Shown here in pieces: positions 6,035 to 13,049 of a stretch of DNA of 13,049 nucleotides; the first letter of the stretch is position 1, and the number at the start of each line of letters is the position of its first letter. Made by a program: the position numbers and the translations under genes. Source of the DNA: TWA4 sp034086685 (GTDB lineage: Bacteria; Bacillota; Clostridia; Lachnospirales; Lachnospiraceae). The notes under the pieces were generated by a model that had not been told where the DNA came from, did not search any database, and saw only the letters and a program-made list of their open reading frames with translations. The stretch spans positions 1 to 13,049 of the forward strand of contig JAXDZY010000138.1 in assembly GCA_034086685.1 (NCBI GenBank). Reading direction: 5' to 3'.

Positions 6035-9000
6035 TTACTTAAGTCCTCCTTTCTCTCCATCTTTTCTCTTTTTTATATACAGGAAAGCTGCTGATGCCAG
6101 TAACATCAGTATACTTCCCAAAGTATATGCTGTGTGTGTACCCGGACCTCCGGTTTCGGGGAGTTCATACTCGGGATTCTCTGTGGCCTTATTGGTTACG
6201 GTAATGGTGCCGGACTGAATACCATTGTTATTATCATAACCGGTGGTAAAGTTCGGTACAGAAACCTCCTGTACGTAATAGTAGTAATTTACAGTACTGC
6301 CATCGTCACCTGTGCCGGTAAGAGGGAGATTGGTGAAAGTGTAGGTCCAATCATTGTCCTTACTAAAGGTAACTGTCTTGTAAAGCGTACCCTCGATAAC
6401 AGCAGGAGTATCGCTGGAAGATTCCGATTCATCAGAATTTGAATCTGTCGATTCAGTTGTAGAAATCTTTTTAATACTGACGCTAAACTCTTTTGAATCA
6501 CCCACATCGACCACAATACTTTGATCTGTTATCTCTGCTTGGCGAGTATAAATAGAATTACTGCTATGGCTCCAGCTTCCCCCATCAATACCTTTCATAC
6601 CGGTTAGTGTTACATCAGGCTGCCAATAGGTGCAATCATAGCTCATAGTCACTGTAATTTCTACCACAGAACCCACCTGAATATCGCTACGTGTACCACT
6701 TTCCACTGTTACACTCCCATTAGAGGTATATTTATAGGTCACGCCTGTTCCACTGGAATCTCCTCCACCAGAATTGCTTCCCTGGCTGGATTTCTGGTAA
6801 AGATTGATAGTGACAGAACCATTATTATGTACTATTTCATTCCCATCCTTATCCTTCCATTTCTTCTCCACCGTGATTTCTGTACTGTTCTTCACATTTT
6901 CAGCATACACTGTATACGATGTGTTCGATAAATCCACTGCACTGGAAGGTAAACTGTCAGGCAATGATTTTGAAGTATCGGTTTCACTGGAGAAATAGAA
7001 ATAAAATTCATTTACTGTATCCGGCAGTTTATATCCGGTAGGAGGTGTAGTCTCCACAAGCTTATACAAAGTATTGTAAGAAAAGCCTCCATCTTTCCAC
7101 TGGATTTGAAGCATACCGTTTTGATCTGTGGTATAAGTCTTTTGTGCCGTTCCTTCATAATTACCTGTTGAAGTATCGTAGGCATACACTGAGAATACCG
7201 CACCAGACAGTACATTATTATAATTTCCCTCTTCAACTTTGTATAAAATAAATTTTTTCTCTGTGGTGACACCAGCAGAAGAATCCTGTTCTTTCCACTG
7301 CGTTTGACTATTATCCTGATAATCCGAATAGCTGGTTCCCTCCAGTTTTGCCGTATTGCTAACTCCAAATGAAAATTGATCTCCCTCTGCTGCACTGGAG
7401 TTAATTACGTAAGTATATTCCAAAATCAATGGTGTCCTATCCGGAACATCTGTACCGGTAAGCGTATTTACAATATTATCAGTGTACTGTGCTTTCTGTG
7501 AACTGTATGTCCAGCTCCAATCTTTGACTTCCTCACCTTTGGTCCAGTTTCCACTCTCTGACTGAACTGCTTTATAAAGTTTGACGCTTCCCTGCACCAG
7601 TGTAACTGACACAGTAACATCATGCTGAGGTGAAGGATTATATACCGTTGCTGCTGGATAATAAGTTAATTCATCTATTACCGTCAGAACTTCCGTACCT
7701 TCTACAAGATCCTTCCCCTCAGGATTAAGAATGATGGAATAGTTCATTCTGCGATTATCATTGTCCCAGGAACCAGACTTATCCACCACTTTTTTCTCCT
7801 CTGAAGTTGTATTATAAGTCCAGTTCTGTGTCTGTTCCGACGATCCGACTTCAGTATTTTCATCCAGTATCATATCTGCCTTATTTGTAAGTGCCAGAGT
7901 ATCTGTCTGATTTTCCGCCCCATTCACATATCCGGTAACAGTAAGCGTAAACTCTGAATTATTCTGAATCACTCCGCCTTCGGACATAGGCGTAATATTC
8001 AATGTTACCGTATTGTTACTGTATGTACCACTGACATGATACTGATTAGTGGTATCCGTACCAGAAATAATACCATCCTCTCCTATCAGCAAATCCATAT
8101 TCAGATTTCCCCACCCGGCCAGATTAAGGCTGGATAATGTGACCTGTTCAGGCAAAGTATCCTGCAAAGTCAGCTTTGTATGATTCTGATCATCCATGTT
8201 AGCCACAATCTTCCATGTGACCGTACCATCAGAGGATACAGAAGTGGTTCCTGTTTGGTTATTACCATCCGTCTTTTTTACACCAGCTTTGTGGTAGACA
8301 TACTCGGCTCCGGCACTCTTATCGCCAACCTTCACACTGTTGTAATAAGAATTGGAACCAATCGCAGCCGAATCCAGATCTACGGTTGTACTGTATGTAA
8401 AATATAACTGAGTAAAACCTTCAGGCGGTTTCAAGCCATCATCCAGAACAATAGTAAACACCGTATAAGTCAGCCTTTCAAAAACTCCGTCCCGATTTTC
8501 ACTGATCTCCTGATAGGTATATTTTTGTCCATCTGAAGCAAGAAATGTAACACTACTTCCCGGAACCTGATATGTGTTGGTTCCTCCTGTAGTTTCACTA
8601 TTGCCATTGAACCAATAAAGATTACATGCCCACGCAGTAACCTGCGTTCTGGTCATCCATTGAGAATAGGTATTACTGTTTCCCCACTGATTTTTCGTCA
8701 CATCATCTTCTATGGTTGTTCCTTCCGGAAGGCCGCTCTCAGGAACTGTCAGTGTAACTGTCCAGGTTACCTCAGCAGTCTTTCCATCCTCAGCAACCAC
8801 AGCTCCATCCATGGACTTTGCCACACTTCCTCCCCCAACAGAAACTTCAGCATTTCCCGTAATTTCATCGCCAGATGAACCATCATTTGGGGTCGGATCA
8901 AAAACAGCCTTATTACTAATTTTCTGATCCTCCCATGTACTCTCTACATCCGTATAATAAGTGATAATATACTTGTTCGTATTAACCCCGGTATCGCCAA

Positions 9001-11248
9001 TTGCTTTAAATCTAATGCCGATAATACTGCCATTATCTGTTATTACCTCATAGCCTCCGTCAGGCGAAAAAGTAATATCACTGTGATCACTAAGCTTCTC
9101 CAACATAGAATCTGTCAGTTCTGCTCCGGTAATATCCGCCCCATTCTCATTGACTGTAATAGTCCATTTGATCTTCCCCTGGGCTGAATCATACCATCCG
9201 CTTTTGTTCATGGAATGATTTTTATTAATCTTTACCGTGCATGTTTCTTCATCGGTAACTGTCTGATTCTTTATCGTATCTTTAGCACTTACAGTAACTG
9301 TATTTTCCGGAGATATTTCAGTCGCAGTCATATCAGAAATATCATACGTATAAGTGATTTTATAAAAATCGACTTTAGTCAGTACCTGATCATTCTGTGT
9401 TACTTTACCTGGTGTAATTCCACCCAGGGACATGGTAATAGTTCCGTTATCATAAGTTGGATTAACAGAAACAGTCTCGAATTCTGAACCATCATAATAA
9501 GAATTCTCACTCGAATAATAACGGCTTCCTTTCTCAACTGTTACTACAGGATCACCCAATGTTAATCCCTCAGCTTTTAATGTATCTGTAAAATTGATAG
9601 GATCTGGTGTTCCTTTATACGATCTAATATAGACCGTATAAACCAGTTTATCTCCATCCACCACATAACTGCCGCTCTTGCTGACATCTATGTCATATAA
9701 ATTAGTTTCATTTTCAGGATATTCAATATCTTCCGATTGTATGGTTAAACTAACCCCATCCTCTCCGACTATTACAATATTCCCATTTTCATTTACTTTA
9801 TCAGCATCGATTTTTCCATTAAACTGAACATAACCGGTAATTGTATCCCCCGCATATGAGACATAAGAATCATCAAATTTGATTTTAACTGAATATGTTC
9901 CATCAGCATTTTTTACAAAAATATATGTTCCTGCTTTGGTTCCGCTTTTATCGTAAAGATCTTTTTCCTGATCAAGCAGTCCATCCGGTATGGTAATACC
10001 TTCAGGATATGTATAATAATATGTACTTTCGGTTGATATATCATTTTTAGTAAGTTCAAACTCTATTCTAAGATCTGAAGAATAACAGTCTTTGTCTGGG
10101 TCATACTTTGTTCCAGAACCAGAAATTGAAGTAATTGTAAGCTTTTTTTCCTCAGCATTTCCGTTTTCCGAACTTTGTTCAGCAGCAGACGTTTCCGTAT
10201 TTCCCGATGTACTCTCTCCGTTATCTTCATCGCCTTCAGCAAGCACCACCGGCACATTTGCCGTATCATCTTCCCCTGTTTCATCATTTCCTGCTTCCGC
10301 TTCTGAAGATTCAGTGCTTTCTTTTTCCCCTTCACTTTCCGTTTCCTCTGCATAACACGTATCACCATGTTCATGCTCTTCTTTTTCACAGATCAGGACT
10401 TTTTCTGTCTCGGGTTCGCCATCTGCTTTGAAGCATTCTTCCGTGTGCTGATGTTTTTTAACTTCGATCTTACCGCACACCAGTTTTCCGCTCTCATCAT
10501 AACAGGAGTCCGTATGAGTATGAGGTATTACTTCCTGTTTATCACAGGTCAGTGTTTTTACACTTTCATAACATGCATCTGTGTGAGTATGCCCTTCACT
10601 TTCTTCCTGTGTGCAGACCAGTACCTGATTCCACTGATAGCAGTCATTACCATGTACGTGTTCTTCCTGACCGCAGATCAGGTTATTTTCTTCGTCATAA
10701 CAATCTGTGCCATGTACATGTTCAACTTTTTCGCAGGTCAGGCTGCCTTTTTCTTTTTTGCAGCAGTCTTCACTATGCTGATGGCCGGCGGATTCTTCCT
10801 GTCCGCAGATCAGTTTTTTCTCTTCTTTGTAACAGGACGCAGTATGCTCGTGTTCTTTCACTTCAGGCAGTGTACATACAAGGTTTCCGTCCGCATCATA
10901 ACATTTTTCGTCATGAGTGTGGATCACATAATCCGCATAGCCGCAGATCAGATTATGATCCAGGTCGTAACAGCTGTCTGTGTGCTCATGGATTTTCAGT
11001 GTTCCTTTTGTGCATTTCAGTACTTCCGACTGATCAATGGCTCGCATTTCATAACATTCATCTGAATGTACATGTTCTTCCAATCCGCAGATTGTTTCAC
11101 GTTCCATGGTTATAGCAGGGAGAATCAGCATATATGTTGTTACAAATACCACAACCGCTGCCAGGCCGCACATGGTACGATACCATATATTCTTTTTATG
11201 ATGTGCCCGCAGAAATGTTCTGGCGCGTTCCAGTAATGAAGAATCCAT
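6035..11248 (-). CDS. Giant LPETG surface adhesin with N-terminal Cys/His repeat array (probable pilus tip)
   Basis: An exported, sortase-sorted protein of 1737 residues. It has an N-terminal membrane/export segment (about 26-47, VVVFVTTYMLILPAIT) and eleven Cys/His units (54-298). An acidic Ser/Glu linker (about 300-375) is followed by a run of beta-rich domains. Five of these start at K-[SK/KT] motifs near 520, 680, 809, 987 and 1152, resembling fimbrial isopeptide-forming domains. A SpaA-like CnaB domain (about 1333-1450) has the E-box YKLVETTPPTGY near 1395. A final CnaB domain (about 1455-1684) is interrupted by an insert of about 125 residues. LPETG is at 1696-1700, then a membrane helix and KKRK tail. 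AAAGGAGGTG precedes ATG 11248. It lies 40 nt after the signal peptidase gene and 54 nt before the major pilin, the position of a tip adhesin. The ligand is unknown. Confidence 0.9.
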   Translation of the reverse strand: MDSSLLERARTFLRAHHKKNIWYRTMCGLAAVVVFVTTYMLILPAITMERETICGLEEHVHSDECYEMRAIDQSEVLKCTKGTLKIHEHTDSCYDLDHNLICGYADYVIHTHDEKCYDADGNLVCTLPEVKEHEHTASCYKEEKKLICGQEESAGHQHSEDCCKKEKGSLTCEKVEHVHGTDCYDEENNLICGQEEHVHGNDCYQWNQVLVCTQEESEGHTHTDACYESVKTLTCDKQEVIPHTHTDSCYDESGKLVCGKIEVKKHQHTEECFKADGEPETEKVLICEKEEHEHGDTCYAEETESEGEKESTESSEAEAGNDETGEDDTANVPVVLAEGDEDNGESTSGNTETSAAEQSSENGNAEEKKLTITSISGSGTKYDPDKDCYSSDLRIEFELTKNDISTESTYYYTYPEGITIPDGLLDQEKDLYDKSGTKAGTYIFVKNADGTYSVKIKFDDSYVSYAGDTITGYVQFNGKIDADKVNENGNIVIVGEDGVSLTIQSEDIEYPENETNLYDIDVSKSGSYVVDGDKLVYTVYIRSYKGTPDPINFTDTLKAEGLTLGDPVVTVEKGSRYYSSENSYYDGSEFETVSVNPTYDNGTITMSLGGITPGKVTQNDQVLTKVDFYKITYTYDISDMTATEISPENTVTVSAKDTIKNQTVTDEETCTVKINKNHSMNKSGWYDSAQGKIKWTITVNENGADITGAELTDSMLEKLSDHSDITFSPDGGYEVITDNGSIIGIRFKAIGDTGVNTNKYIITYYTDVESTWEDQKISNKAVFDPTPNDGSSGDEITGNAEVSVGGGSVAKSMDGAVVAEDGKTAEVTWTVTLTVPESGLPEGTTIEDDVTKNQWGNSNTYSQWMTRTQVTAWACNLYWFNGNSETTGGTNTYQVPGSSVTFLASDGQKYTYQEISENRDGVFERLTYTVFTIVLDDGLKPPEGFTQLYFTYSTTVDLDSAAIGSNSYYNSVKVGDKSAGAEYVYHKAGVKKTDGNNQTGTTSVSSDGTVTWKIVANMDDQNHTKLTLQDTLPEQVTLSSLNLAGWGNLNMDLLIGEDGIISGTDTTNQYHVSGTYSNNTVTLNITPMSEGGVIQNNSEFTLTVTGYVNGAENQTDTLALTNKADMILDENTEVGSSEQTQNWTYNTTSEEKKVVDKSGSWDNDNRRMNYSIILNPEGKDLVEGTEVLTVIDELTYYPAATVYNPSPQHDVTVSVTLVQGSVKLYKAVQSESGNWTKGEEVKDWSWTYSSQKAQYTDNIVNTLTGTDVPDRTPLILEYTYVINSSAAEGDQFSFGVSNTAKLEGTSYSDYQDNSQTQWKEQDSSAGVTTEKKFILYKVEEGNYNNVLSGAVFSVYAYDTSTGNYEGTAQKTYTTDQNGMLQIQWKDGGFSYNTLYKLVETTPPTGYKLPDTVNEFYFYFSSETDTSKSLPDSLPSSAVDLSNTSYTVYAENVKNSTEITVEKKWKDKDGNEIVHNNGSVTINLYQKSSQGSNSGGGDSSGTGVTYKYTSNGSVTVESGTRSDIQVGSVVEITVTMSYDCTYWQPDVTLTGMKGIDGGSWSHSSNSIYTRQAEITDQSIVVDVGDSKEFSVSIKKISTTESTDSNSDESESSSDTPAVIEGTLYKTVTFSKDNDWTYTFTNLPLTGTGDDGSTVNYYYYVQEVSVPNFTTGYDNNNGIQSGTITVTNKATENPEYELPETGGPGTHTAYTLGSILMLLASAAFLYIKKRKDGEKGGLK
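6412..6790 (-). other. Domain inserted inside the last CnaB domain of the adhesin
   Basis: The CnaB strand ending VTINLYQK and its expected continuation GTLYKTVTFSKDNDWTYTF are normally adjacent in this fold. Here about 125 residues separate them. The insert opens with a Ser/Gly-rich linker (SSQGSNSGGGDSSGTG), contains a beta-rich stretch rich in Val, Thr, Trp and Tyr (roughly residues 1505-1590), and closes with a Ser/Asp/Glu linker (STDSNSDESESSSD). Boundaries are approximate. Confidence 0.6.
10355..11089 (-). repeat. Eleven-unit Cys/His repeat array in the adhesin
   Basis: Residues 54-298 contain eleven copies of C-x(4 or 7)-H-x-H-x3-C, usually followed by Tyr. The gap between the first Cys and the first His is exactly 4 (units 1, 6, 7, 11) or exactly 7 (the other seven), never anything else. 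Seven of the ten links between units are C-x8-C of the type CYDEENNLIC, giving periods of 20 or 23 residues. The pattern suggests four-ligand metal sites (2 Cys, 2 His) or paired disulfides outside the cell. No function is known to me. Confidence 0.85.
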
Positions 11249-11288
11249 GAAAGCACCTCCTTTTACTCTGTCCTTCTATTCTATCTTT

Positions 11289-11891
11289 TTATTCTGCTCC
11301 TGTATTTCCGCCTATTTTTCCGATATTTTTCAGAGGCCAGATACAGAACACCAGTTTTCCTACGATCTGTTCTTCCGATACACATCCCACTGCGGTGGAA
11401 CGGCTGTCTACCGATACAGAGCGGTGGTCTCCCATCACAAACAGTCTTCCTTCCGGTACCTGGTAAGGCAGTTCAATGTCACATTCTCCCAGTGCCTTAT
11501 CCTTCAGATATGGTTCATCCAGAAGCTCTCCGTTTACATAGACATTACCGTCTTCGTCAATGTCCACCCATTCTCCTGCCCGTGCGATCACACGTTTTAC
11601 CAGGATTTTATTATTGTAATAAAAAGCAATTACATCCTGCTTTTGAAAATCTGATTCTTTCAGAGATACAACGATATCTCCATCCACCAGCGTGGGAGTC
11701 ATGGAAGAACCATATATCTGAAGCACCGGCAGCAGCAGAGTCGCCACAAGCACCGCAACAGCCGCAACGGTTATCAAGGCATAAATGGTACTTCGAAGTG
11801 TAGCTCCGTAGTTCTGGCGATAGCGTTCTCTTTTTAATTCCTTTTCCAGTTCTTCAATGGGCGGAACTGTCAGATTCCTGTTTTTTTTCAT
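11289..11891 (-). CDS. lepB: Type I signal peptidase within the pilus operon
   Basis: Membrane serine peptidase that removes Sec signal peptides on the outer face of the membrane. The 200 residues have a charged cytoplasmic N-terminus (1-33) and one membrane helix (about 34-57). Box B is GSSMTPTL with nucleophile Ser63, box D ILVKRVIARAGE with general base Lys99, and box E is GRLFVMGDHRSVSVDSR. Length is normal for a short Gram-positive enzyme. Its ATG overlaps the stop of the upstream coiled-coil gene (ATGA, 11888-11891). Only a weak AGAGAG precedes it, so translation is probably coupled. It lies 40 nt before the giant adhesin. Signal peptidase-like genes are known in streptococcal pilus islands (SipA), where they support pilus assembly. 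By analogy this one may process or chaperone the adhesin and pilins. Both catalytic residues are present, so activity is expected. Confidence 0.92.
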   Translation of the reverse strand: MKKNRNLTVPPIEELEKELKRERYRQNYGATLRSTIYALITVAAVAVLVATLLLPVLQIYGSSMTPTLVDGDIVVSLKESDFQKQDVIAFYYNNKILVKRVIARAGEWVDIDEDGNVYVNGELLDEPYLKDKALGECDIELPYQVPEGRLFVMGDHRSVSVDSRSTAVGCVSEEQIVGKLVFCIWPLKNIGKIGGNTGAE

Positions 11892-12592
11892 TGTGCTTCT
11901 CTCTGAATCCCGCCATTTGAAGTTAATAATTCACGGAGGCCTTCATGAGCACGGTAAAAGTCTTCCAGCCTTCTGGACAGGATCTCCCAGCGTGCTTCCA
12001 CATCCTGTTCTGCCTTCTGTGTCAGTTCATTGTAACGGTCTTCGGCTTCTTTGATGCGGGCAATGCTTTTCGCTTCTGTCTCCTGTTCCAGCTTGACACA
12101 TTTCAATCTGGTGCCTTCTTCCAGACGGGCACATTCCTCTTTGACCCGTTCCGACATCTCATCGCACCTGGCCCTTGTTTCTTCTTTCATAAGATCACAG
12201 CGTTCCTGTACTGTCATCTCCATGGCGGCGCATTTGTCAGCAGTATTTCTTTCTTTTTCATCACAGGAAACCTGAGTATCTTTCAAAAGTTTTGCAACAT
12301 AAGCTTCCGTCTCTTCTGTTTTCTGAGCACAGATAGTCTCCTGCCGTTCATTTAACTGTCTGATATTATCCAGATACTGTTGAGCTGCCGCTTGTGCCGC
12401 TTCCAGAACTCCGTTCATCTGAAATGCCGCTTCCGCAATGGTACCTGCCTTTTCCAGACGAATTTCCTTATCTGAAAGCTGTTGTTCCAGTTCACTGATC
12501 CGTCCCTGCAATTTCTCTACTTCCTTACTCTGTTCTATGAGCATCTCCAGCAGTTCTGTTCTTTTTAGTTTGCGAAGCTCCGCTTCTGCCAT
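11888..12592 (-). CDS. Cytoplasmic hendecad coiled-coil protein with a cysteine ladder, function unknown
   Basis: A 234-residue protein with no signal peptide or membrane helix, so probably cytoplasmic. A conserved-looking N-terminus (1-28, ELRKLKRTELLEMLIEQ) leads into a Gln/Glu-rich coiled coil (about 22-50), an Ala-rich stretch (53-75), then a long charged helix to about 215. From residue 55 to 209 every eleventh residue is small or apolar. Six successive ones, 110, 121, 132, 143, 154 and 165, are Cys, and Cys88 is in the same phase. It loosely resembles DivIVA-like helical proteins, but I do not recognise the family. ATG 12592 is chosen over an in-frame ATG at 12823 because GAGGTG lies 7 nt upstream and the extra 77 residues look like translated leader. 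It is first in the operon and coupled to the signal peptidase by an ATGA overlap. A scaffold or localisation factor for pilus biogenesis is a guess. Confidence 0.8.
   Translation of the reverse strand: MAEAELRKLKRTELLEMLIEQSKEVEKLQGRISELEQQLSDKEIRLEKAGTIAEAAFQMNGVLEAAQAAAQQYLDNIRQLNERQETICAQKTEETEAYVAKLLKDTQVSCDEKERNTADKCAAMEMTVQERCDLMKEETRARCDEMSERVKEECARLEEGTRLKCVKLEQETEAKSIARIKEAEDRYNELTQKAEQDVEARWEILSRRLEDFYRAHEGLRELLTSNGGIQREAQ
11966..12430 (-). repeat. 33-bp/11-residue hendecad repeat in the coiled-coil gene
   Basis: In phase at residues 55, 66, 77, 88, 99, 110, 121, 132, 143, 154, 165, 176, 187, 198 and 209 the residues are A, A, I, C, V, C, C, C, C, C, C, S, Y, V, L. The best units follow C-[DA]-x-[ML]-x-E-x-[TV]-x-x-[RK]. 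Codons have diverged, so the repeat is clearer in protein than in DNA. Confidence 0.8.
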
Positions 12593-12599
12593 ATCACAA

Positions 12600-12605
12600 C
12601 ACCTC
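12600..12605 (-). promoter_or_regulatory. Ribosome binding site deciding the coiled-coil gene start
   Basis: GAGGTG on the minus strand lies 7 nt before ATG 12592. No comparable site precedes the upstream in-frame ATGs (for example 12691 and 12823). Confidence 0.7.
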
Positions 12606-12750
12606 AATTTATTATTTTTTTTGAACTTTTCGGACTTTCCAAAACAATTTCGTATACACAAAAAAAGCCCATGTACATCTGTTTTTTTCATACTGAATCT
12701 CATCGTTCCGGTTTTATCAATTATAACTACAGGAATATATTTCAACTGAT

Positions 12751-12771
12751 ACTGTACAAAAACTGTACAAA
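12751..12771. repeat. 11-bp-period direct repeat, possible operator
   Basis: ACTGTACAAA occurs at 12751-12760 and again at 12762-12771. Each copy contains the palindrome TGTACA, and the 11-bp spacing puts both on the same face of the helix. It lies in the pilus operon leader, about 50 bp downstream of the nearest proposed transcription start. That fits a transcription factor site acting as a roadblock, or a site for an additional promoter. The 457-bp region 12593-13049 holds no gene I can support. Confidence 0.4.
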
Positions 12772-12827
12772 CGCAATTGCTCGGAAATGACTTTTTAGCT
12801 TTATATTTATAGTAACTTTTCATCTAT

Positions 12828-12856
12828 ATAGTAGCACTATTTTGACATTTTTTCAA
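12828..12856 (-). promoter_or_regulatory. Candidate pilus operon promoter, proximal
   Basis: On the minus strand there is TTGAAA (12851-12856), a 17-bp spacer and TACTAT (12828-12833). TGC directly precedes the -10, making it an extended -10. A start near 12820 would give a leader of about 230 nt before ATG 12592. It interleaves with a plus-strand promoter. Confidence 0.5.
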
Positions 12857-12869
12857 TAACTTCTACAAT
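12842..12869 (+). promoter_or_regulatory. Plus-strand promoter candidate facing out of the window
   Basis: TTGACA (12842-12847), a 16-bp spacer and TACAAT (12864-12869) match the sigma-A consensus well. No plus-strand gene is visible before the window ends. It may serve a gene to the right, a small RNA, or be chance in AT-rich DNA. Confidence 0.4.
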
Positions 12870-12908
12870 GATCCGACTATTTTTTCTTGTTTTTTTACAT
12901 ATAATTTA

Positions 12909-12936
12909 ATAATACTTGACAGTAAAAAGTTCTCAA
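12909..12936 (-). promoter_or_regulatory. Candidate pilus operon promoter, distal
   Basis: On the minus strand there is TTGAGA (12931-12936), a 16-bp spacer and TATTAT (12909-12914), with one mismatch to consensus in each hexamer. It starts just after the T-tract of the hairpin 12943-13021, as expected for the first promoter after an upstream terminator. The leader would be about 310 nt. Confidence 0.45.
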
Positions 12937-12942
12937 TAAAAA

Positions 12943-13021
12943 AATAACTCTTTCTAATGATTTTATGCTATTCTTAAGTTACCACACTAAAGAAAGGTAC
13001 AGACCACCTGAAAGAGTTATT
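12943..13021 (-). terminator. AT-rich terminator-like inverted repeat upstream of the pilus operon
   Basis: AATAACTCTTTC (12943-12954) and GAAAGAGTTATT (13010-13021) are perfectly complementary over 12 bp around a 55-nt loop. On the minus strand the second arm runs into TTTTTATTG. This looks like an intrinsic terminator for a minus-strand gene entering from the right, though the long loop weakens it. A ten-codon open frame at the edge ending in TAA (13017-13019) would suit such a gene but is too short to call. Confidence 0.45.
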
Positions 13022-13049
13022 CTGGATATGAGTTTACCATACTTTCAGG

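Noticed and set aside
10367..11065. A 232-codon plus-strand open frame resembling a Phe/Ile-rich membrane protein
   Set aside because: It is exactly antisense to the Cys/His repeat array. Its hydrophobic look comes from reading the complement of Glu/Lys/His codons, and the sense frame is clearly the gene.
12593..12823. N-terminal extension of the coiled-coil gene to ATG 12823
   Set aside because: The extra 77 residues look unlike the rest of the protein and no Shine-Dalgarno sequence precedes the upstream ATGs. GAGGTG is well placed for ATG 12592, and the proximal promoter would start within a few bases of 12823.
12943..13021. Terminal inverted repeat of an insertion sequence
   Set aside because: The two arms lie only 55 nt apart with no transposase between them, and the T-tract on one side fits a terminator better.
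13017..13049. Possible C-terminal end of a minus-strand gene (ten codons and TAA)
   Set aside because: Too short to tell from chance. Only the following terminator-like hairpin supports it.
13028..13049. Possible plus-strand gene start (MSLPYFQ...)
   Set aside because: Seven codons only and no good ribosome site. The plus promoter at 12842-12869 makes it conceivable, but it cannot be supported from this window.

Overview
The window looks like a chromosomal segment of a gut-type Firmicute, most likely a Lachnospiraceae-like Clostridia. This rests on the primary sigma factor with its short, acidic region 1, on strong AGGAGG ribosome binding sites, and on the style of the LPXTG pilus proteins (CnaB domains, and the TTYxLILPAIT export segment I recall from such bacteria). 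Taxonomy is inferred by eye only.

All eight recognisable genes lie on the minus strand, so transcription runs from high to low coordinates. Positions 12593-13049 form the control region. It holds an AT-rich terminator-like hairpin that may end an unseen upstream gene, two candidate minus-strand promoters, one interleaved plus-strand promoter and an 11-bp-period operator-like repeat. A seven-gene pilus operon follows: a cytoplasmic coiled-coil protein with a cysteine every 11 residues; a dedicated type I signal peptidase (ATGA overlap with it); a 1737-residue LPETG adhesin beginning with eleven Cys/His units; a major pilin-like SpaA protein (LPETG); a class C sortase; a second pilin-like protein (LPQTG, good pilin motif, Glu/Ser/Thr/Pro-rich stalk); and a second, non-class-C sortase. 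The last gene in the window, rpoD, has its own extended -10 promoter set inside a long inverted repeat that can also serve as the terminator of the pilus operon. A strong bidirectional terminator follows rpoD.

The genes form a coherent surface-assembly set. The adhesin and pilins leave the cell through Sec; the signal peptidase plausibly processes one or more of them. The class C sortase would polymerise subunits through a pilin lysine, and the second sortase would attach the fibre to the wall or handle one particular substrate. The role of the coiled-coil protein is unknown.

The most unusual signals are two separate regular cysteine arrays in one operon. One is extracellular, C-x4/7-H-x-H-x3-C repeated 11 times. 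The other is intracellular, with six cysteines spaced exactly 11 residues apart in a long hendecad coiled coil. The rpoD promoter embedded in a terminator dyad, and the absence of dnaG next to rpoD, are also worth a look.
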